Counted from the stretch's first letter, positions 47,301 to 61,700 are shown. The stretch: 64,000 nucleotides of DNA from Azadirachta indica (GCA_022749755.1 CM040452.1:20106350-20170349), one strand, 5' to 3'. A program made the numbers and translations. Notes: generated by a model from the sequence alone, not told the origin.

Positions 47301-50300
47301 TAAAAATGATGATTCATGTGGACATTGTGGTGATGGGGGTGAGTTGATATGTTGTGATAACTGCCCTTCTGCTTTTCATCAGGCTTGCTTGTCTATGCAG
47401 GTTTGTTCTTAACTCATTTTTGTGGCAGGTCTTCACTACCATATCTTGTCTACTCCACATTGCTGAAACTTTGTTCTTATCCTGCTTATTGATGCGTCTA
47501 AATAAGTGCTCAGATATGATTAAATTGTTTTCTCTTGTCTAACCTAGATTATTTATTCATCTTTCTCTATGATATGTTAAATTCACTTTATGTTTCTGCT
47601 GCTATGCAAAAACTTTTAGACAATGATTGAATTTAATATTTCAGTTTATGTTTTTCCTTTTCTTTCTTAAAGCTCAGTTGAATAATTATCTTTTAACATG
47701 AATTGTTTGCACTATCGGTTGCTTTTCATAGAGCTACTCTTAACTATGATTTTGTTAAGATTAAATAATTTACATGCTTTTGATGCCATAACTAAACTAG
47801 TCTCTCTTTTTTCTATTAATTATTTCACTTCAGGAGCTTCCTGCAGGCAATTGGTATTGCTCAAACTGCACCTGTCGGATTTGTGGGGATTTGGTTAATG
47901 ATAAAGGGGCTTCAGTTCCTTTGAGGCATTAAAATGCTCTCAATGCGAGCATAAATGTAATCTTCCTTCCCTTATGTGTGTGGCTTAATTATTTTTCTTG
48001 TAGCTAAAATCATTTCTGAATCCAATGAGTAGCTTTAATATCCTTGTTGTGATATGCAGGATATATGCTAATTATAAATTGGACTAGAATATCAGTTTTA
48101 AATGTAAAGCTGGCATGCTGTTACTTTTTGTAGAGAAGACAAATTGCTCTCTGTTTTGCTTGCATTTATTTTTGAATTTTTGGTGTATAACGTTTCTAAA
48201 AATGTGACAGCTCAAAATTTTCTATGGGATATACAAATCTAACTTTGATTTGGATTTGGATTTGGACTTTAATTATTTTGCAATCAACACATAAATTAGG
48301 TGGCAGAAAGTGATGTTGGGAAGCTTGTTAGGGTGAGAAAAACATGTAAATGATGGATTATTCTCATCTTTGTTAACTTTAGTTCTTTCGTCAAAGCTAC
48401 AACTTTGGATGCTGATTTAATGTCAGTGTAAGAAATTCATGGAGTTGGAGTTTCCACAAGTCTAAATTTAATTATAGGAAAACCTATACAATGACCCATA
48501 TGCAAGCATGCAAATGGCATGCATGTATAATGGAGCAAGGACAAAATGAGGATTTTGATCTTGATGAGGCCAAGTAATATTTTAGGAAAGATTGTTAATT
48601 ATAAATGCTAAAGCGAATCTAATTGGTATCATAGAAAAAAGGGAATAAAAACTATAAAAATTTTGGTTAATGCAATAAATCATAAAAATACTGGCCATTC
48701 AGATTGCTGAGAAAGAAAATGAGTGAAAGCTTTAATTTGCATATTTAGGTCTTGCCATTTGTTAGCCAAAAAGGAAATTGAAAAAAAAAATTATGGAAAC
48801 TGAATTTCGGTTTACCTTGTACAACTTAAATTATAACAGGATGGCAAGTAGTACATTCAAAACTAGTTCTGGTAATTTTAACAAAACCAGCAAGATGTAA
48901 TAATTGTATTTGCATCTTTAAAAATATATTAGACCTTGATATACGTTTTCATGAGATAATTTTTATCTTAGAATATCTTATTTTGAGAAATAAATGTTTT
49001 TATAGTTGCCAGCTTTTATAAAAGGTTATTTTTCAATATAGTTTTAAGAAAGAAATTAGACATTTCCCAAAGCTTTGGGGCAGGTCTTGCATTTGCCACT
49101 GCCTCCCTCTCTCATTGCCTCCATAATGAATGCAATTCGGTTCCAGCAATTGACAGTAAGTAAGCATGTATGCAGTCTTCCTGTCAGGAGGCAATTGCAT
49201 AGCATCATTAATTTTATATTTTTATTCTATAGAACATGCCTTCTTTGTTCATGATACTGTAGTGACTCACATGGATGACCTGTAATTTTTTTTTTTTCCA
49301 GTGAAGCTTTTTCTTTGGCAATTTGCTTTTTAATTAACTTATAAATTAATAATGCCTGTAAACAGATCACAGGGCATGCCTGAAAGAGAAAGATATGTGC
49401 AAAGGAGTGGTTTCTGATGCTTGGTTTTGCGATCGAAGTTGTCAGCAGGTACTTTTTGCTTTATTTTCAAACTTTTTAATTATTTTTTCCAGCTTTACGG
49501 GGAAGTATCATTTGAATATGACTGAGGACCTTTAAGGGTATAGCTTTTGGTGCATGGACGCACATCATTTTTTTTCTTGCATGTTGTTTGAATGTGTATA
49601 TGATCATGCATTGATTTGGTGATTCTCTGCTTACCTAACTTCATGGTGAGAAAATGATAATCTGCCCTTAGGAAAAGAAAAAACTTATCCGGCAGGTCAA
49701 ACTTGAAACTTTGTTCAGACAAACTCTAAATTCTACTTACACATGGTGGAACTTGATTGTACAATGAATTATTGTGTTAACACTTTCATGGGTACAATGA
49801 ATTATTGTGTTGATGCTTTCAATCTGATTTCAGTAATAAACAAAGTCTTTGTTTCTTCTCCCAAAAAATAAAGAGCAGAGAGAAAGAAGCATGATCCATC
49901 TCCTTGGCAAAATTGATATACTTCAATCTCTTCTTTGTGCTGCTTTCTTCATTTGTTTGCATCAGAATTATTGTTAATTATGTTCTTTAAGTCTTCTTAA
50001 TTGTGATACAAAAACTTGTGTTACTGGTATTTACAGGTTTATTCAGGTCTTCATTCTCATATTGGGATCATTAACCATATTGCTGATGGGTTTTCTTGGA
50101 CACTCCTTAGATGCATTCATGAAGACCAAAAGGTTCACTCTGCCCAGCGGTTTGCCCTGAAGGCCGAATGCAACTCAAAGTTAGCTGTTGCGCTCACTAT
50201 TATGGAGGAATGTTTTCAGTCCATGTTGGACCCAAGAACAGGAGTAGATATGATACCCCATGTCTTGTACAACTGGAGGTAGGTTCTTTAGTGCAATCTG

Positions 50301-51950
50301 GTCCTGAGGAAAATGGTAATGTTTTTGTGCTAATTAGTTGCTTTTGTTCTTTTTCTTCAGGTCAGATTTTGCGCGCTTGAACTTCCATGGATTTTATGCA
50401 GTAGTCTTAGAGAAAGATGATGTTTTGATATCTGTGGCATCCATCAGGTACTATTTATCCTTGCCTGTAGGGATTTGATAAGTTTATGCATCTTTGAAAA
50501 AAATTTATACTTATTATTTCTTTGATGTCATATTTGCACGTAATATCAACATTGTAGAATTAATTGTTACACTGCAAATAGAGACATTGCAGTTTCTCCA
50601 TTTGGACATCACTCCCTGCAGCTAACCATTTTATATGTGTAGATAAATGGATGCTTTGAAATCTACTTGGAAGAAAATTTCTTAAGAGATTTTCTACTTC
50701 TTTGACATTTTGTTTCAGAAACTTTTTGATTACTTCATGTTTACCATGAGTTTAGGCCTTTCTTTGTTTTTGCTTTTATCTTCACCATTTTGGTAATAAG
50801 AAAATTATATGTACTTGTTTGTAGAGTGCATGGAAAAGCAGTTGCAGAGATGCCCTTAATTGCTACCTGCAGCAACTACCGTCGGAAGGGAATGTGCAGA
50901 CGCCTAATGACTGCTATAGAAGAGGTATTATTACTCAGAATGTGGTTCCTGTATTCTTTGTTCAAACTGAAGGCAAATTATTTTCATCATACCTTCAATA
51001 GGTGATATTAAAGCAGAAGAAAAAATTCTCACATTGCTACACGTTTGGATAGTTAGTCTGATAGCACATTATTATGTTCTTTTCTTTTTTCCTGACTACA
51101 TAAGAAAACAAGTGAAAAACAATTTTCGATGAGATCATGCATGTAAAATCTGTTTTCTTTTCCTTCATTTTGCATGTTCTTAGAATCTCTTTCAAGGAGC
51201 ATGACAACTAACATTGTTTCTCCATGCTGTTGTATCACATTGAGTTCTCTAATTGCTCTTATAAAAAGCCTATCTGTGACTTACATCATTCCTTCCCTTC
51301 TATGGTCGCTCTAGATGCTAATATCCTTCAAGGTGGAAAAGCTTATCATATCAGCTATTCCCAGTTTAGTTGAGACATGGACCGAGGGTTTTGGCTTTAC
51401 GCCAATGGACAAAGATGAAAAGAGAACTCTAAACAAGGTCAACTTGATGGTGTTTCCTGGAACAGTACTCCTTAAGAAAACCTTGTACAAAGATCAAAAA
51501 GCAGACAAACAGCAGGTAACTTTTCTTCGTGTTTGACTGGATCATCTCTTGGTCCTTATTGCTGAATTTAACAAACTATAAATATTGAATTTCTTTGGCG
51601 ATTCACAATCCTTACAAATGAACAAATCAACTGAACTGGGTACTTGTTCTGAAGCAGAGCCTATCATGGAGTCAGCAAACGAAGCTGGTGCTAAAGTGAA
51701 CACTGCAAAGTGTTTACAGCAATCTCATTTTGATCAAAGTGATGTGGAAGTTGTAGCTGAAATGGCGAAGAAGCAGACAGAATGCAGGAACTTGCAAGAG
51801 AATACTGAGGAAGAAAGGCCAATGCAGGAACAATTTTCAAAGATGTCCTGCACAGGAGAAAACTTAGTTGAATTGGTTTGTAATGTTGAACTAGACGAGA
51901 CGCAGCTTTCTTCAGACAAACGGGCAGAGGAAAAGCTCTCTGTTGAATGA
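44392..51950 (+). CDS. IDM1: IDM1/ROS4-like histone acetyltransferase, frameshifted
   Basis: Eight exons: 44392-47400, 47834-47956, 49366-49448, 50037-50278, 50361-50447, 50825-50924, 51315-51515 and tentatively 51660-51950, encoding about 1,378 residues if one missing base is allowed for. An MBD-like region lies near residues 268-330 ([20 protein letters not shown]) and a Jas/TPL-binding-like region near 850-930. A PHD finger starts near 977 ([20 protein letters not shown]), a second Cys/His cluster follows, and a GNAT acetyltransferase domain carries the acetyl-CoA loop [17 protein letters not shown]1 acetylates histone H3 at methylated DNA and recruits ROS1-type demethylation to limit silencing. 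In exon 2 the frame breaks near 47910-47920 and meets TAA at 47930-47932. The next frame resumes the family sequence ([11 protein letters not shown] then [10 protein letters not shown] across the splice). Either this allele is null after the first PHD zinc cluster, or a base was lost in sequencing. Confidence 0.88.
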
Positions 51951-53100
51951 GAAGTAGAAATGAAATGTATATATTAGAAACTGTCCTGTGCTCTCTATTT
52001 TAGTTTTATCTCCAGCTTAGCTTAGGATTAAATTAATAGAAAATGGCTATATCCATCCATATTACGAAATAAAGAAAAAAAAAAAGGTTAAAGGCATACC
52101 TAACCAAAAAGTAAAAAAAAAAAGGCTCTAGATAAGCTTCTCTCTTACAACAACTTCAAGGACAATATATTGCATTGGAGTTAAGATGCAGAAAGAATTT
52201 TTAAAAAAATATTTACAATTTATGAAATTTTAAAATTATTGAGTTCTTTATACATTTTTTTTTTTAATTTTTTTTTAGTTTCATGTGGGACAAGTTTGTT
52301 TTTAGTCGGATTGGATTTGTGTTTGTGTTTGTCGCGAGGCATGTAGGAGGTTATGAGGTCTCTTTCTCTTCCACCCTTCAATGGATTCATCTTAACTGCA
52401 ATTTATTTATTTTTTTAATTTTTCTTTTTGTTAAAAAGAAAAATTAGTTGAGTATATATATATATATATACACACTTGAAGTTAGTCAGAGAAAATAATG
52501 CGTGGAACAACTCTTAATGGATTCAGCTTTTTAATGTGTCTTTAGCATTTTCTTCTTCTTGTTTATATATATTATTATACTGTTTTAGTGAAGTATAGCA
52601 AAGTATTTTTAGAAACAAAACCATATATTAAAATATTGTAACTAATATGCGAGAGAGACATTTAAGAATTTTATATTTATAAAAAAAGCTTTTATTTCAA
52701 ATAATTATTTATTTTTTAACTTACCTTCTTATCGGAGTGTCAAATATTTTCTTGAATTGAGTTGATTTGTGCTTTACTTAAATTATTTATTGAATATTCA
52801 GATATCAATTTTCTTATTCAATTTTAACCGAGACTTAAAATATAAAAATTTAATAAATAATAAAATATTATTGTTAGAAATAAATAAAAAATAGTTTCTA
52901 AAAATAACGTTCTATTAAACAGACAATCCTCTTAAAATTGTCCGTTATTTTTTTTTTCACTCGCAGAATAAAAAATCTGCGACCCGAAACCAAGGAAAAA
53001 AAAAAAATTACAGTAGAGCTGAAGGCACTTCCAAAACCGACATCATTATTTTAAGTTTCTCTTACACTCAATACTGAGGAGAAATGAGCTCAAATTTCTT
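51951..53100. other. Intergenic DNA between IDM1 and the GT31 gene
   Basis: AT-rich with poly(A/T) runs, a (TA)n tract near 52455-52471 and no recognised gene. The last part is the upstream region of the galactosyltransferase gene. Confidence 0.45.
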
Positions 53101-53106
53101 CTTCTT

Positions 53107-53144
53107 CTGCTGCTGCTGCTGCTGCTGCTCCTCCTCCTCCTCCT
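53107..53144 (+). repeat. (CTG)n(CTC)n microsatellite in the GT31 leader
   Basis: About seven TGC/CTG units run into five TCC/CTC units, 70-110 bp upstream of the ATG, in a pyrimidine-rich leader typical of plant 5' UTRs. A short AACT tetranucleotide repeat follows at about 53169-53189. Confidence 0.85.
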
Positions 53145-53215
53145 GTTTCGTCACCAACTGAATCAGTCGAACTAACTAACTAACTAACTCAACTGAAACA
53201 CACACCATCCAAACG

Positions 53216-56200
53216 ATGCCCTCCTCTCCCAAATTCTTCCACGCGCGTCCATCTCCCTCTCCCTCACCTCGCAAATCCACGATCCTGATCTTCTCCTGCC
53301 TCCTCATCGGCTTTGGCGGATTCCTCTTCGGTACCTTCGCCATTATCTCTGCCAGACGCGGCGTCTACCGCTGTACTAACGCCCAGCCGAGATCGGTCAA
53401 AGTCGTCTGGGAGACCAATGCTAATAATGTAAATACTGATATTACTGTTAGTTCTGAGGCTCAAGGGAAGAAAAGACATAAAGTTATGGGCTTTGTTGGG
53501 ATTCAAACCGGGTTCGGATCCGCAGGTCGGCGGAGATCGTTGAGGACGACGTGGATGCCTTCCGATCGCCAAGGACTTCAAAGGTGCTTCCAGATCTTCT
53601 CTTTTTTATTTGTTTAATGAATATTATTTATGAATTTATTCTTTTTTTGCATGAATTTGAATCCTTTTTTTTAGCTCAATAGCAAATATTAACTTACTGT
53701 TGCATTTATTATTTCTTATTTTCCGTTTTGCATCTTTAAGTTAGATTTTGATTCTTCATAAATTGAGCCAAGGAAACACAAATCTCTCTTCTTTTTAGTT
53801 TCCTCATTCTTTTAGCTTTCTCAAGATATTGTTAAACAGCAAGAAAAAAAAAAAAAGTCTTTTACACACTGAAAGTTGTCCGACTGATTTGCATGTACTG
53901 GATATTCTAGTAATTTTATGAGCTACATACATCAGTCTGTCTTTGAGTTTTAATTTTGGTTCTTGCAAAAGTTTTCAATTACTCTTAATCTACTAGTTCT
54001 TACACAAATTTGAAAATTGATATTAGCCATTTTTCGTTTATTGTTTAGTACATGTCCTGTATGTGGCATTTTGTTTTAAAGACTTCCTTGCAGATTGGAA
54101 GAAGCTACTGGATTGGCTATCAGGTTTGTTATCGGAAGAACCCGTGATCAGTCCAAGATGTCAGCACTTAGAAAGGAGGTTGCAGAATATGATGATTTCA
54201 TGTTATTAGATATTGAGGAGGAGTACAGTAAGCTCCCTTACAAAACGTTAGTGCTGACAATAATTTTACTGTTGTTATTTAAGAAAGAAATAATGATAAA
54301 GTCATTCTCATACGAGAACTTATTGCAGGTTAGCATTCTTCAAAGCTGCATATGCACTCTTTGATTCTGACTTTTATGTCAAAGCTGATGATGACATATA
54401 TTTGAGACCAGGTAACTGGATTACAATAGTTATTTATATTTGGTATCTGATCGTGCTTCCTTTCATGAATTGTCTCACTTTTTTACGTGAGGTTTATTCT
54501 CATTGAATTACTTTCTTTATTTATCTATCCACAGATCGCTTGTCATTGCTCTTGGCAAAAGAACGTCCTCACTCTCAGACTTATCTTGGATGCATGAAGA
54601 AGGGTCCAGTTTTTACTGATCCAAAGCTCAAATGGTTAGTCCTTGTGTATTCTTTTCTAGTTCATAATTTATATGTGTTTTCTTAGCTGCTTTCTTGCTT
54701 GGTGTTTCTGGTGATTATTTCTCCTTCCATTGTGCAACACCTTGATGTAGTTGATAGTAAATTAAAAACAGTTGAAAAAGCCAGTTTTAAGGTGTTTATG
54801 TCAGTTAATCAAAAGGGTCAAAGCAATCAAGGAAGTATTGGGTGACAAAAGGGATGTACCGGGGCTCAGCTTTACAGATATAAATAAATGGATGTAGTCA
54901 CTATTCACCGCAAGTCTAAAGATAAAAGGGACAACAGTTGATACAGGAGTAAAAGCAATTAACCATGTGGAAAGGTTATTCTACAAATTTAGGAATCACC
55001 ATGAATTTTCAATTTGTGGAAGATTGTAATATATTATTAGACAGCATTTCAGACGGATTTTGTACAAATGAGCTAATTTTATCTAAGTGTTTTTTCAATC
55101 TTTAGGTCCAAGAGATGGCTAGACACAAACCTTAGGCTATGGGTATCATATTGTTGTTATACAAGCAAGTATGAGCTAAGGATAATAATTGATGATTAGA
55201 AACATAACTTAACATGAATGAAACTCAGATCAAGAATGAAACTGTTCGAGATCTAATTTTGATGAGTCTTTTATGATCACCAAACTATCGTTTTAATTCA
55301 ACATTCTGTGTAGCACAACAATAGTCCGAATGCACTATATAAATGATCTTGATGAAATCATAATAAACACAATTCCTGAAGTTGGCGGGAATCAGTATTG
55401 GTTATGAAGTGATCAAATCTACCAAATCCATGCAGGTATGAACCACTGTCGTATATGATTGGAAATGAGTACTTTCTTCATGCTTATGGACCTATATACG
55501 CACTTTCAGTAGATGTTGTAGCAAATTTGGTTGCTCTCAGGAATGACAGGCAAGTCTGCTTTCTCAACAACTTTCTATCCTGAAGCACTAATTATCATTA
55601 AATGTTCTCTTCTTCGTGTTCTTTATGTTGCTTATTTATCATTAATTATTTATATGAATGAACTCCTTCGAGAAATTCCTTTGACTTGGCAAGTTACTAA
55701 TGGTGTTGTGTTTGGGTTGACCTTCTACCTGATCACCATCAAAGACACCACTCTGTTTGAAATATGCTGCTTCCTCCTTATAATGGCTGTCTTCCCCTTT
55801 GTGGATACGGCCATCAACCCATGTCCAACTTACATGTGCTTATTTCTGCCAAACTAGCCCATTATATATGGGATTTCTTTTGGGTGCTAAGGAATGGGCA
55901 TAATTTGGAATTTATATTCCAAATATAAACAGGAAGCTTCTTCATATCTGTATGATAAATGTCCCAAGTAATTTGACGAGGTCCTTTTCTTAGCTTAAGA
56001 TGTTAAGTAGTTATTCTGAAGTCTCTGCCTTGAATATAATGGTTTCCATTTTGTTTGAGTTTCAGCTTTCGGATGTTCAGTAATGAGGATGTTACTATTG
56101 GTGCATGGATGCTTGCAATGAATGTTCACCATGAAGATAACAGAGAACTGTGTTCAACAGATTGTACATCATCATCCATTGCTGTCTGGGATCTGCCAAA

Positions 56201-56783
56201 GTGTTCAGGTTAGTGGATAACTGAACCCAAGAAACATAGAGGTGAAATGGTTAATGGGATTAAGTGCTAAGCTTTGTATGGTTGTTTAATTTCTCATGGA
56301 TTATTTTGTATGCTCAGTTTTATCCTGACCTGTATACTGGAACATGAAATTCCTCAAACTTTTCTAGCGATTGCAACAGAGTGAAGAGCATGTAAAGTTA
56401 AATAAGTGTTTGGAGCCTTTAATATGAGCATGAAAGCATAGCAACTGGCAAGTTGCATCAACAGTGATTGGAGGAAAATTTATCTTTAGAATGAAAAGTC
56501 CAAATGATATAAAATCAAGTCTGTTATAAAATAACATAGGGCAACCAAAAAAGTTCAAAATAGGTGCACCATTTCTCAGTGTTTGAAAATGATTGTCTAC
56601 ATCATTTACCTGTTTGATTTCCTTGAAATGCTATTGGTACTATAATTGACTCATTTCATATTTTGCAAGATCATTTGATATTACTCTTATTGTCCAGGGC
56701 TCTGCAATCCGGAAAAGAAGTTACTGGAACTCCATCAAAGGGAGATCTGCTTAAAAAGCCCAACTATGGAGTCTGATGAATAG
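53216..56783 (+). CDS. GT31 beta-1,3-galactosyltransferase (B3GALT12-14 type)
   Basis: Seven exons join in phase: 53216-53583, 54094-54246, 54329-54411, 54535-54634, 55436-55549, 56066-56208 and 56698-56783, giving 348 residues. It is a type II Golgi protein: a short basic Pro/Ser-rich cytosolic end, one membrane anchor at about 22-45 ([20 protein letters not shown]), then a lumenal GT31 domain. The family start [16 protein letters not shown], the region RFVIGRT and the DxD metal site ([11 protein letters not shown]) are present, as are GCMKKGPV and a [13 protein letters not shown] motif. Relatives are probable beta-1,3-galactosyltransferases acting on arabinogalactan or N-glycan chains; the acceptor is unknown. 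Intron 5 (55550-56065) starts with GC, in AG/GCAAGT, and ends with AG, a GC-AG intron. Confidence 0.95.
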
Positions 56784-59700
56784 CAATTTTCCCTTCATCA
56801 TTCCCAGTTTTTTTATGCTCAAAAAGGTACTTACACGAATCCCTCGCTTGGTTGTATTGGTATCAGATAAATCTATTTATCCATTCCATTCCCAATTTTT
56901 TTTTTTTATTCGCTCCTTATACCCCAACCCCACTCTTTCCTTGTAACATATCATTTTTTTCATCATCATTTCATTGAGCGGGAGCTTTTTTCATCAGATT
57001 GTAGATTTTACAAATACTGGTGGTTGAGTTTGAATACCCATGTAAACTGTATTCTTTTCAACAAATAGATAATCTTGAGAGTTATTATTGAATTACATTA
57101 CAAATTATTTCATTATATTGTAATTTCAAGAATATTGTCGTTAATTACCTTTGTCTAGCAGTTTACCTGGTTACTTGGTCCTAAGTTTTTGTAAGTTCAC
57201 TCTTTCTGACTTGCAGAAGTCCTGTAACTGAGCATTTATATCTTTGTTACTCTTTGATTGATATAAGAGCCCTACACTCTCCATCGTCTTATTTAATCAT
57301 CTGCTGCAGTTGGATTTTGATAATTTATCGATTGAAAAATGGATGGAAGTTGGATTCTTATGCTGAGCTTGAAGGATTTAATTACATGTGAATGTTGTTA
57401 ATACCGACCGTAAAGATTTGTTTCCTTTATTGTTCTTCAATATTGGCTAATAATATTAAGTTTAAATCAACAGATAATTTTTTTCCTCTTTTTAGAAAAA
57501 AAAAAAGAGAGAGAGAAAAGAATCTTGATCCCAATGGATCTTAACATAAACCCACCCAGATTAGATGAGTGTACATGTTTTTTTCTGATAGGACTACACC
57601 TATCCGTATTCCATTTCATCGGATCAAAGATAAAGCAATGGGCTGATCCGAGAATGACTATAACATGGGTATACATTTGATATATGAACTCCTAGACATT
57701 TAAACCAAAATCTGTAACATTAATGATCATTTGATGCTGTTAATTATTCGATTTACGATCGTTAGTTTCATATATTCTTGTAATGAATTACAAGAACAGG
57801 CCCATGGTGGATCTTTCAGTTTCGGCCTCACTTTTTAAGTTCTCGGTGATTGTGGCTGGTACCAGAAAGGAGTGAAGCCTTAATTTGTTCAGTAAATGAA
57901 AATGCTCTATTCCATTCCGTGGAATGTGTATGAATTTTGCCATGCCAGAGTTTTTTTTTTTTTTTTTTTTTTTCTCTCCAATATATAACTAGCAAAATTG
58001 AAAATTTTTTTTCAGAATATACAAGTGTAACACAGATCGCGATGATTAAATAGTTTTTCTGATTCTTTCATTTTTATATACGACGTTCAGATGTTCTTAA
58101 GCTTCATCCAACCCATACTTTAAACTAATCTTAATTTAAACATGTGAGATGCTCTGTTACTTTCTGCACGACTCAAATCCTGCCACAGACTATATGACTT
58201 TCCTCTCGATTGATCTGCATACAGACAATAGGGACAAAATAGAAAAAGGAAAAAGAGAATTGCAGACTGTTGAACAGCCAATACCATGGAGGAATTTGGT
58301 TTCCTCATCCTGTCATCAAAAACCCATGTGAGATGTGATATCTCTCTTCCTCTTTTTTTAATTGAATTTCGTGTGTATGGGTGCCCATGTTCTTGCAAAT
58401 CCATCTGTGCATTCATATTAAGTATTGCAAAATCTAGAGTTTTCAAAATGCATCATGTGGTTGACATTACATAGAAGTCATTTTGCTATGAATGCAGTTG
58501 CATGTGGTTGAGAAGACATACATACAACATACATAATTATAATCACAGATTTGTATTGCCATTTGGTTTCCACCCAATCTACTCAAGATTTTGCATTAAA
58601 TTTGTTGTCTTGCCCACTTACTAGATTCAGATCCATATGCATTACTTGATTGGATTCATATATTTTATTTTTATAATTGGGTCTCATTCATACCATCCTT
58701 GTGCTACCATTTAATTTTAACTCCCAAGAGGTGGGAAGTAAAAATTGAAAGCACTTCCTTTCCTTCCTTCCTTCAACTTGAAGTATGAAAACAGAGAAAT
58801 TAAAAGCACAACAATAGTACTCATTCATGCACTAGAATTAGGTCAACTGTTCACCATAAATGTGCAATTAAAATATACATGAACCTAAAAAGATTAAAAA
58901 AAAAAAAAAGGTTTGGTTTCTGGTAAATTTAACAGATCAGTATATTAAAAGTGACAAATATTATAATTACAACATGTTTACATCTTTATTTTTTAAAATT
59001 GTTTGCATTATTTAAAGAGATTTTATGGATTAAATTAGTTTTCATTGCATTTTTTTTTTCATGTATTTCCTTTAAGTGATAATGCGAGGGAGATGGAGCA
59101 GCTGGGGGTGGAAGTATTTAGTACTATGCTATTAAAAATTTAAAAATAAAATTGACCAATTATGAGATTTAAAAATGAAGTGATAAGAAATTATTGGGTG
59201 GAATCAGTATATTCCAACCTAAAAGTTTGAGCTTTGATTATATCAAATTGATTAATTAAAAGAGAAGAAGAGTGTAGTTGAAGTGAAGTTTCAGAACTAA
59301 AATTAGGTATGAGATTATTAATCTAGTTTAATTTAATTTAATTATGATATGAAAATGATTGAAACAATAGTGGAGGAGAAAAGAATACTAGTAGTATCCT
59401 TCAAGACAAGGGAACTATTTTCATTATGGGCCTATTGAATGATTAACCTTCTGATTGGCCCATAAATCAGTAATCATTTACTTCCATTTTATTCCTCAAT
59501 AATCATTTTATAATTTCTTTCTTTAATAAATAAATATTTATTTCCACCAATAAATTTCCAAAAAACTAAAAAAAAAAAAAAAGGTTGGCTTATAATATCA
59601 TGAGTGGCCTTTGGTTTTCCAAGATCATGATATTGTTTTAATTATTTAATGTTCTTTTATAGTCATAATTAACTTTTATATCCTTTAAAAATATTAACTA

Positions 59701-61700
59701 CTAAATTTTAAAAAAAAAATACATCATTTTTCTAGTATTTATTATTAGTAAAGAAGAATGAATCAACAAGTCAGTCTAATCCTTTAAAAATATGTCAAAT
59801 GATATATAAGGTATTTTTCTTTTACAGTTTGGTCTCTTCAACTTTTACAAATAAACAACTTCACCTTTAATTATCAATTCTAGAATTTTGTCCCCAGCTT
59901 CAAAAACTGAATGTCTTTATTTTTTTAAAAATTTGACATCTTCAATTTTATTATTTTTCTCTCCAAACTTTCAATTTTAATTCCATCCTCATTAATTCTT
60001 CATAACTATAATAAGTTGAGAAAAAATAAATATAATAATGTGAACCACAAATTATTAACCCTATAATTATTACAAATTAATTCCCATATGACATATGAGC
60101 AATCAGCAACGATCAATCCATAAAAAAATCCTTCCAAGATTTAGATTGTTTCAAAAACTTGGAATAATGGACAAGATTTCAGTGTACGAAAGAATATTTC
60201 TTTTAAATTTAAATATAGAATATATATATATATATATATATATATAGAGGTTAATAATTTCTTCAGCTTTTGTGTTATAATTATTGATATATTCTTACAA
60301 ACCATGTGAGCACTTAATAGAAAAGGATAGCAACAAATACCACAAGACAAAAACCCATATTAATTGGTAATATATGTTTTTGTAATTAATAATAATTAAT
60401 AGAGAAATATAGCATTTAATGTGAAATTTGAAATTGTTTGTAGTACTATGGGCAAAGCATCATAAAAAAATGAAAAGTATAGTAATGAATATTTGCTTAT
60501 TTTAGCTTAGAAGCTCGTACCACAGCTTGAGTACATTTATAATTTCTCCATGATATTTACAGCAAAATAAAATCATCATTGACTAATAGAATATTAGTTC
60601 ATATGTAAATCATGAATAGTAACATATGTGTCCCCATATTTTTATTTTTTTTAATTAAATAAGTCTCCAACTCTATTAAAATTATTGAAATAACCCTCAT
60701 TTTTAAGTCGCATAATACTCTTATTCTTATATTGTGATAGTGAAAAAATCAATACTATAAAAATATTTTAGCTGTTTTAATAAAATTTATATTTAATTTT
60801 ATCATTTATATTATACATCTCTGAATAATTTTTAATTTTTTTGGTTAATATTTTCAATTTTTCAGTTTTCGTTCTTCATTCAACTTTTTGTTACAATGTA
60901 TTCCCAAGTTTTTGTTCATTAAAATAAAAGAATGGAGGAATGTAGAGAATATCTATATATGTATGTATGTACGTTGCATACATAACCCACCTTCACTAAA
61001 CGTTATTTGCCCATGATGATATATTCATAGGATTATTAATCTAAAGGTGATTAAATAAAATCTCTGATCTCTATCTGCTCCCACGGATTGATTAAAAACT
61101 GGTTAATTAAATCGATCAAATTAAAATGATAATTAAAATAATAGAGTTGTATATATATTACAGGGAACAGACCAAGGGGGTGGTGTTTCGCAAATATCAA
61201 TGGTTCTGACTTGCCATGTGAGAGACATGAAGGAAGACACCTTCAGCTTAATATAGAATAGAATGTCTCGAACTTTGAATCCTCCCCCTCGCTACCACTC
61301 TCACTCGTATACTGTATATAAAAATTTTTAAGGTTTTTTTTTTTTCTTTACGATAATTATTACAATGCTAAGTGCTATAATTTAAATTAATATGATAATA
61401 TAATCGGTTCAGTTTTCAGCATCACCATCTTCATCCACATGATTGGAAGTTTAAAGATATATATTAGCCAGGAAACAGCTGTGAACTTTTCCCATGCATG
61501 CAAATATATATAATGTATTTGCTTTTTAATTACTATTATTATTATTATAATTGTTCATATTTCTCTGTGACATTTGATTTTTTTTTTTTTTTTGGGTTAA
61601 ATATTTTTGAATGAAATTAATAGAATATTAGGAAGATGCTTCTGTATAGTAAGTATATATGTGTGCGTTGGCATGGGTAGTGTTGGTGAGTGGATAAGGG
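56784..61700. other. Gene-poor AT-rich intergenic region
   Basis: No convincing gene. The first ~500 bp is the 3' flank of the GT31 gene. The rest holds A/T runs (for example T at about 57951-57974), a CCTT repeat near 58757-58773 and a (TA)n at about 60220-60246. Overlapping open stretches of 60-108 codons on both strands near 58120-58474 show no family features. Confidence 0.45.
60220..60246. repeat. (TA)n microsatellite
   Basis: A run of about 13 TA units in AT-rich intergenic DNA; likely polymorphic. Confidence 0.85.

Noticed and set aside
55531..55857. A hydrophobic 108-codon frame inside GT31 intron 5
   Set aside because: It begins without a good ATG in the exon end and runs through intron sequence. 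Retention in the GT31 frame stops soon after the donor.
58120..58446. A 108-codon minus-strand frame with a basic N-terminal half and a hydrophobic middle
   Set aside because: It has no promoter, no family resemblance and overlaps frames of similar length on the other strand, as expected by chance.
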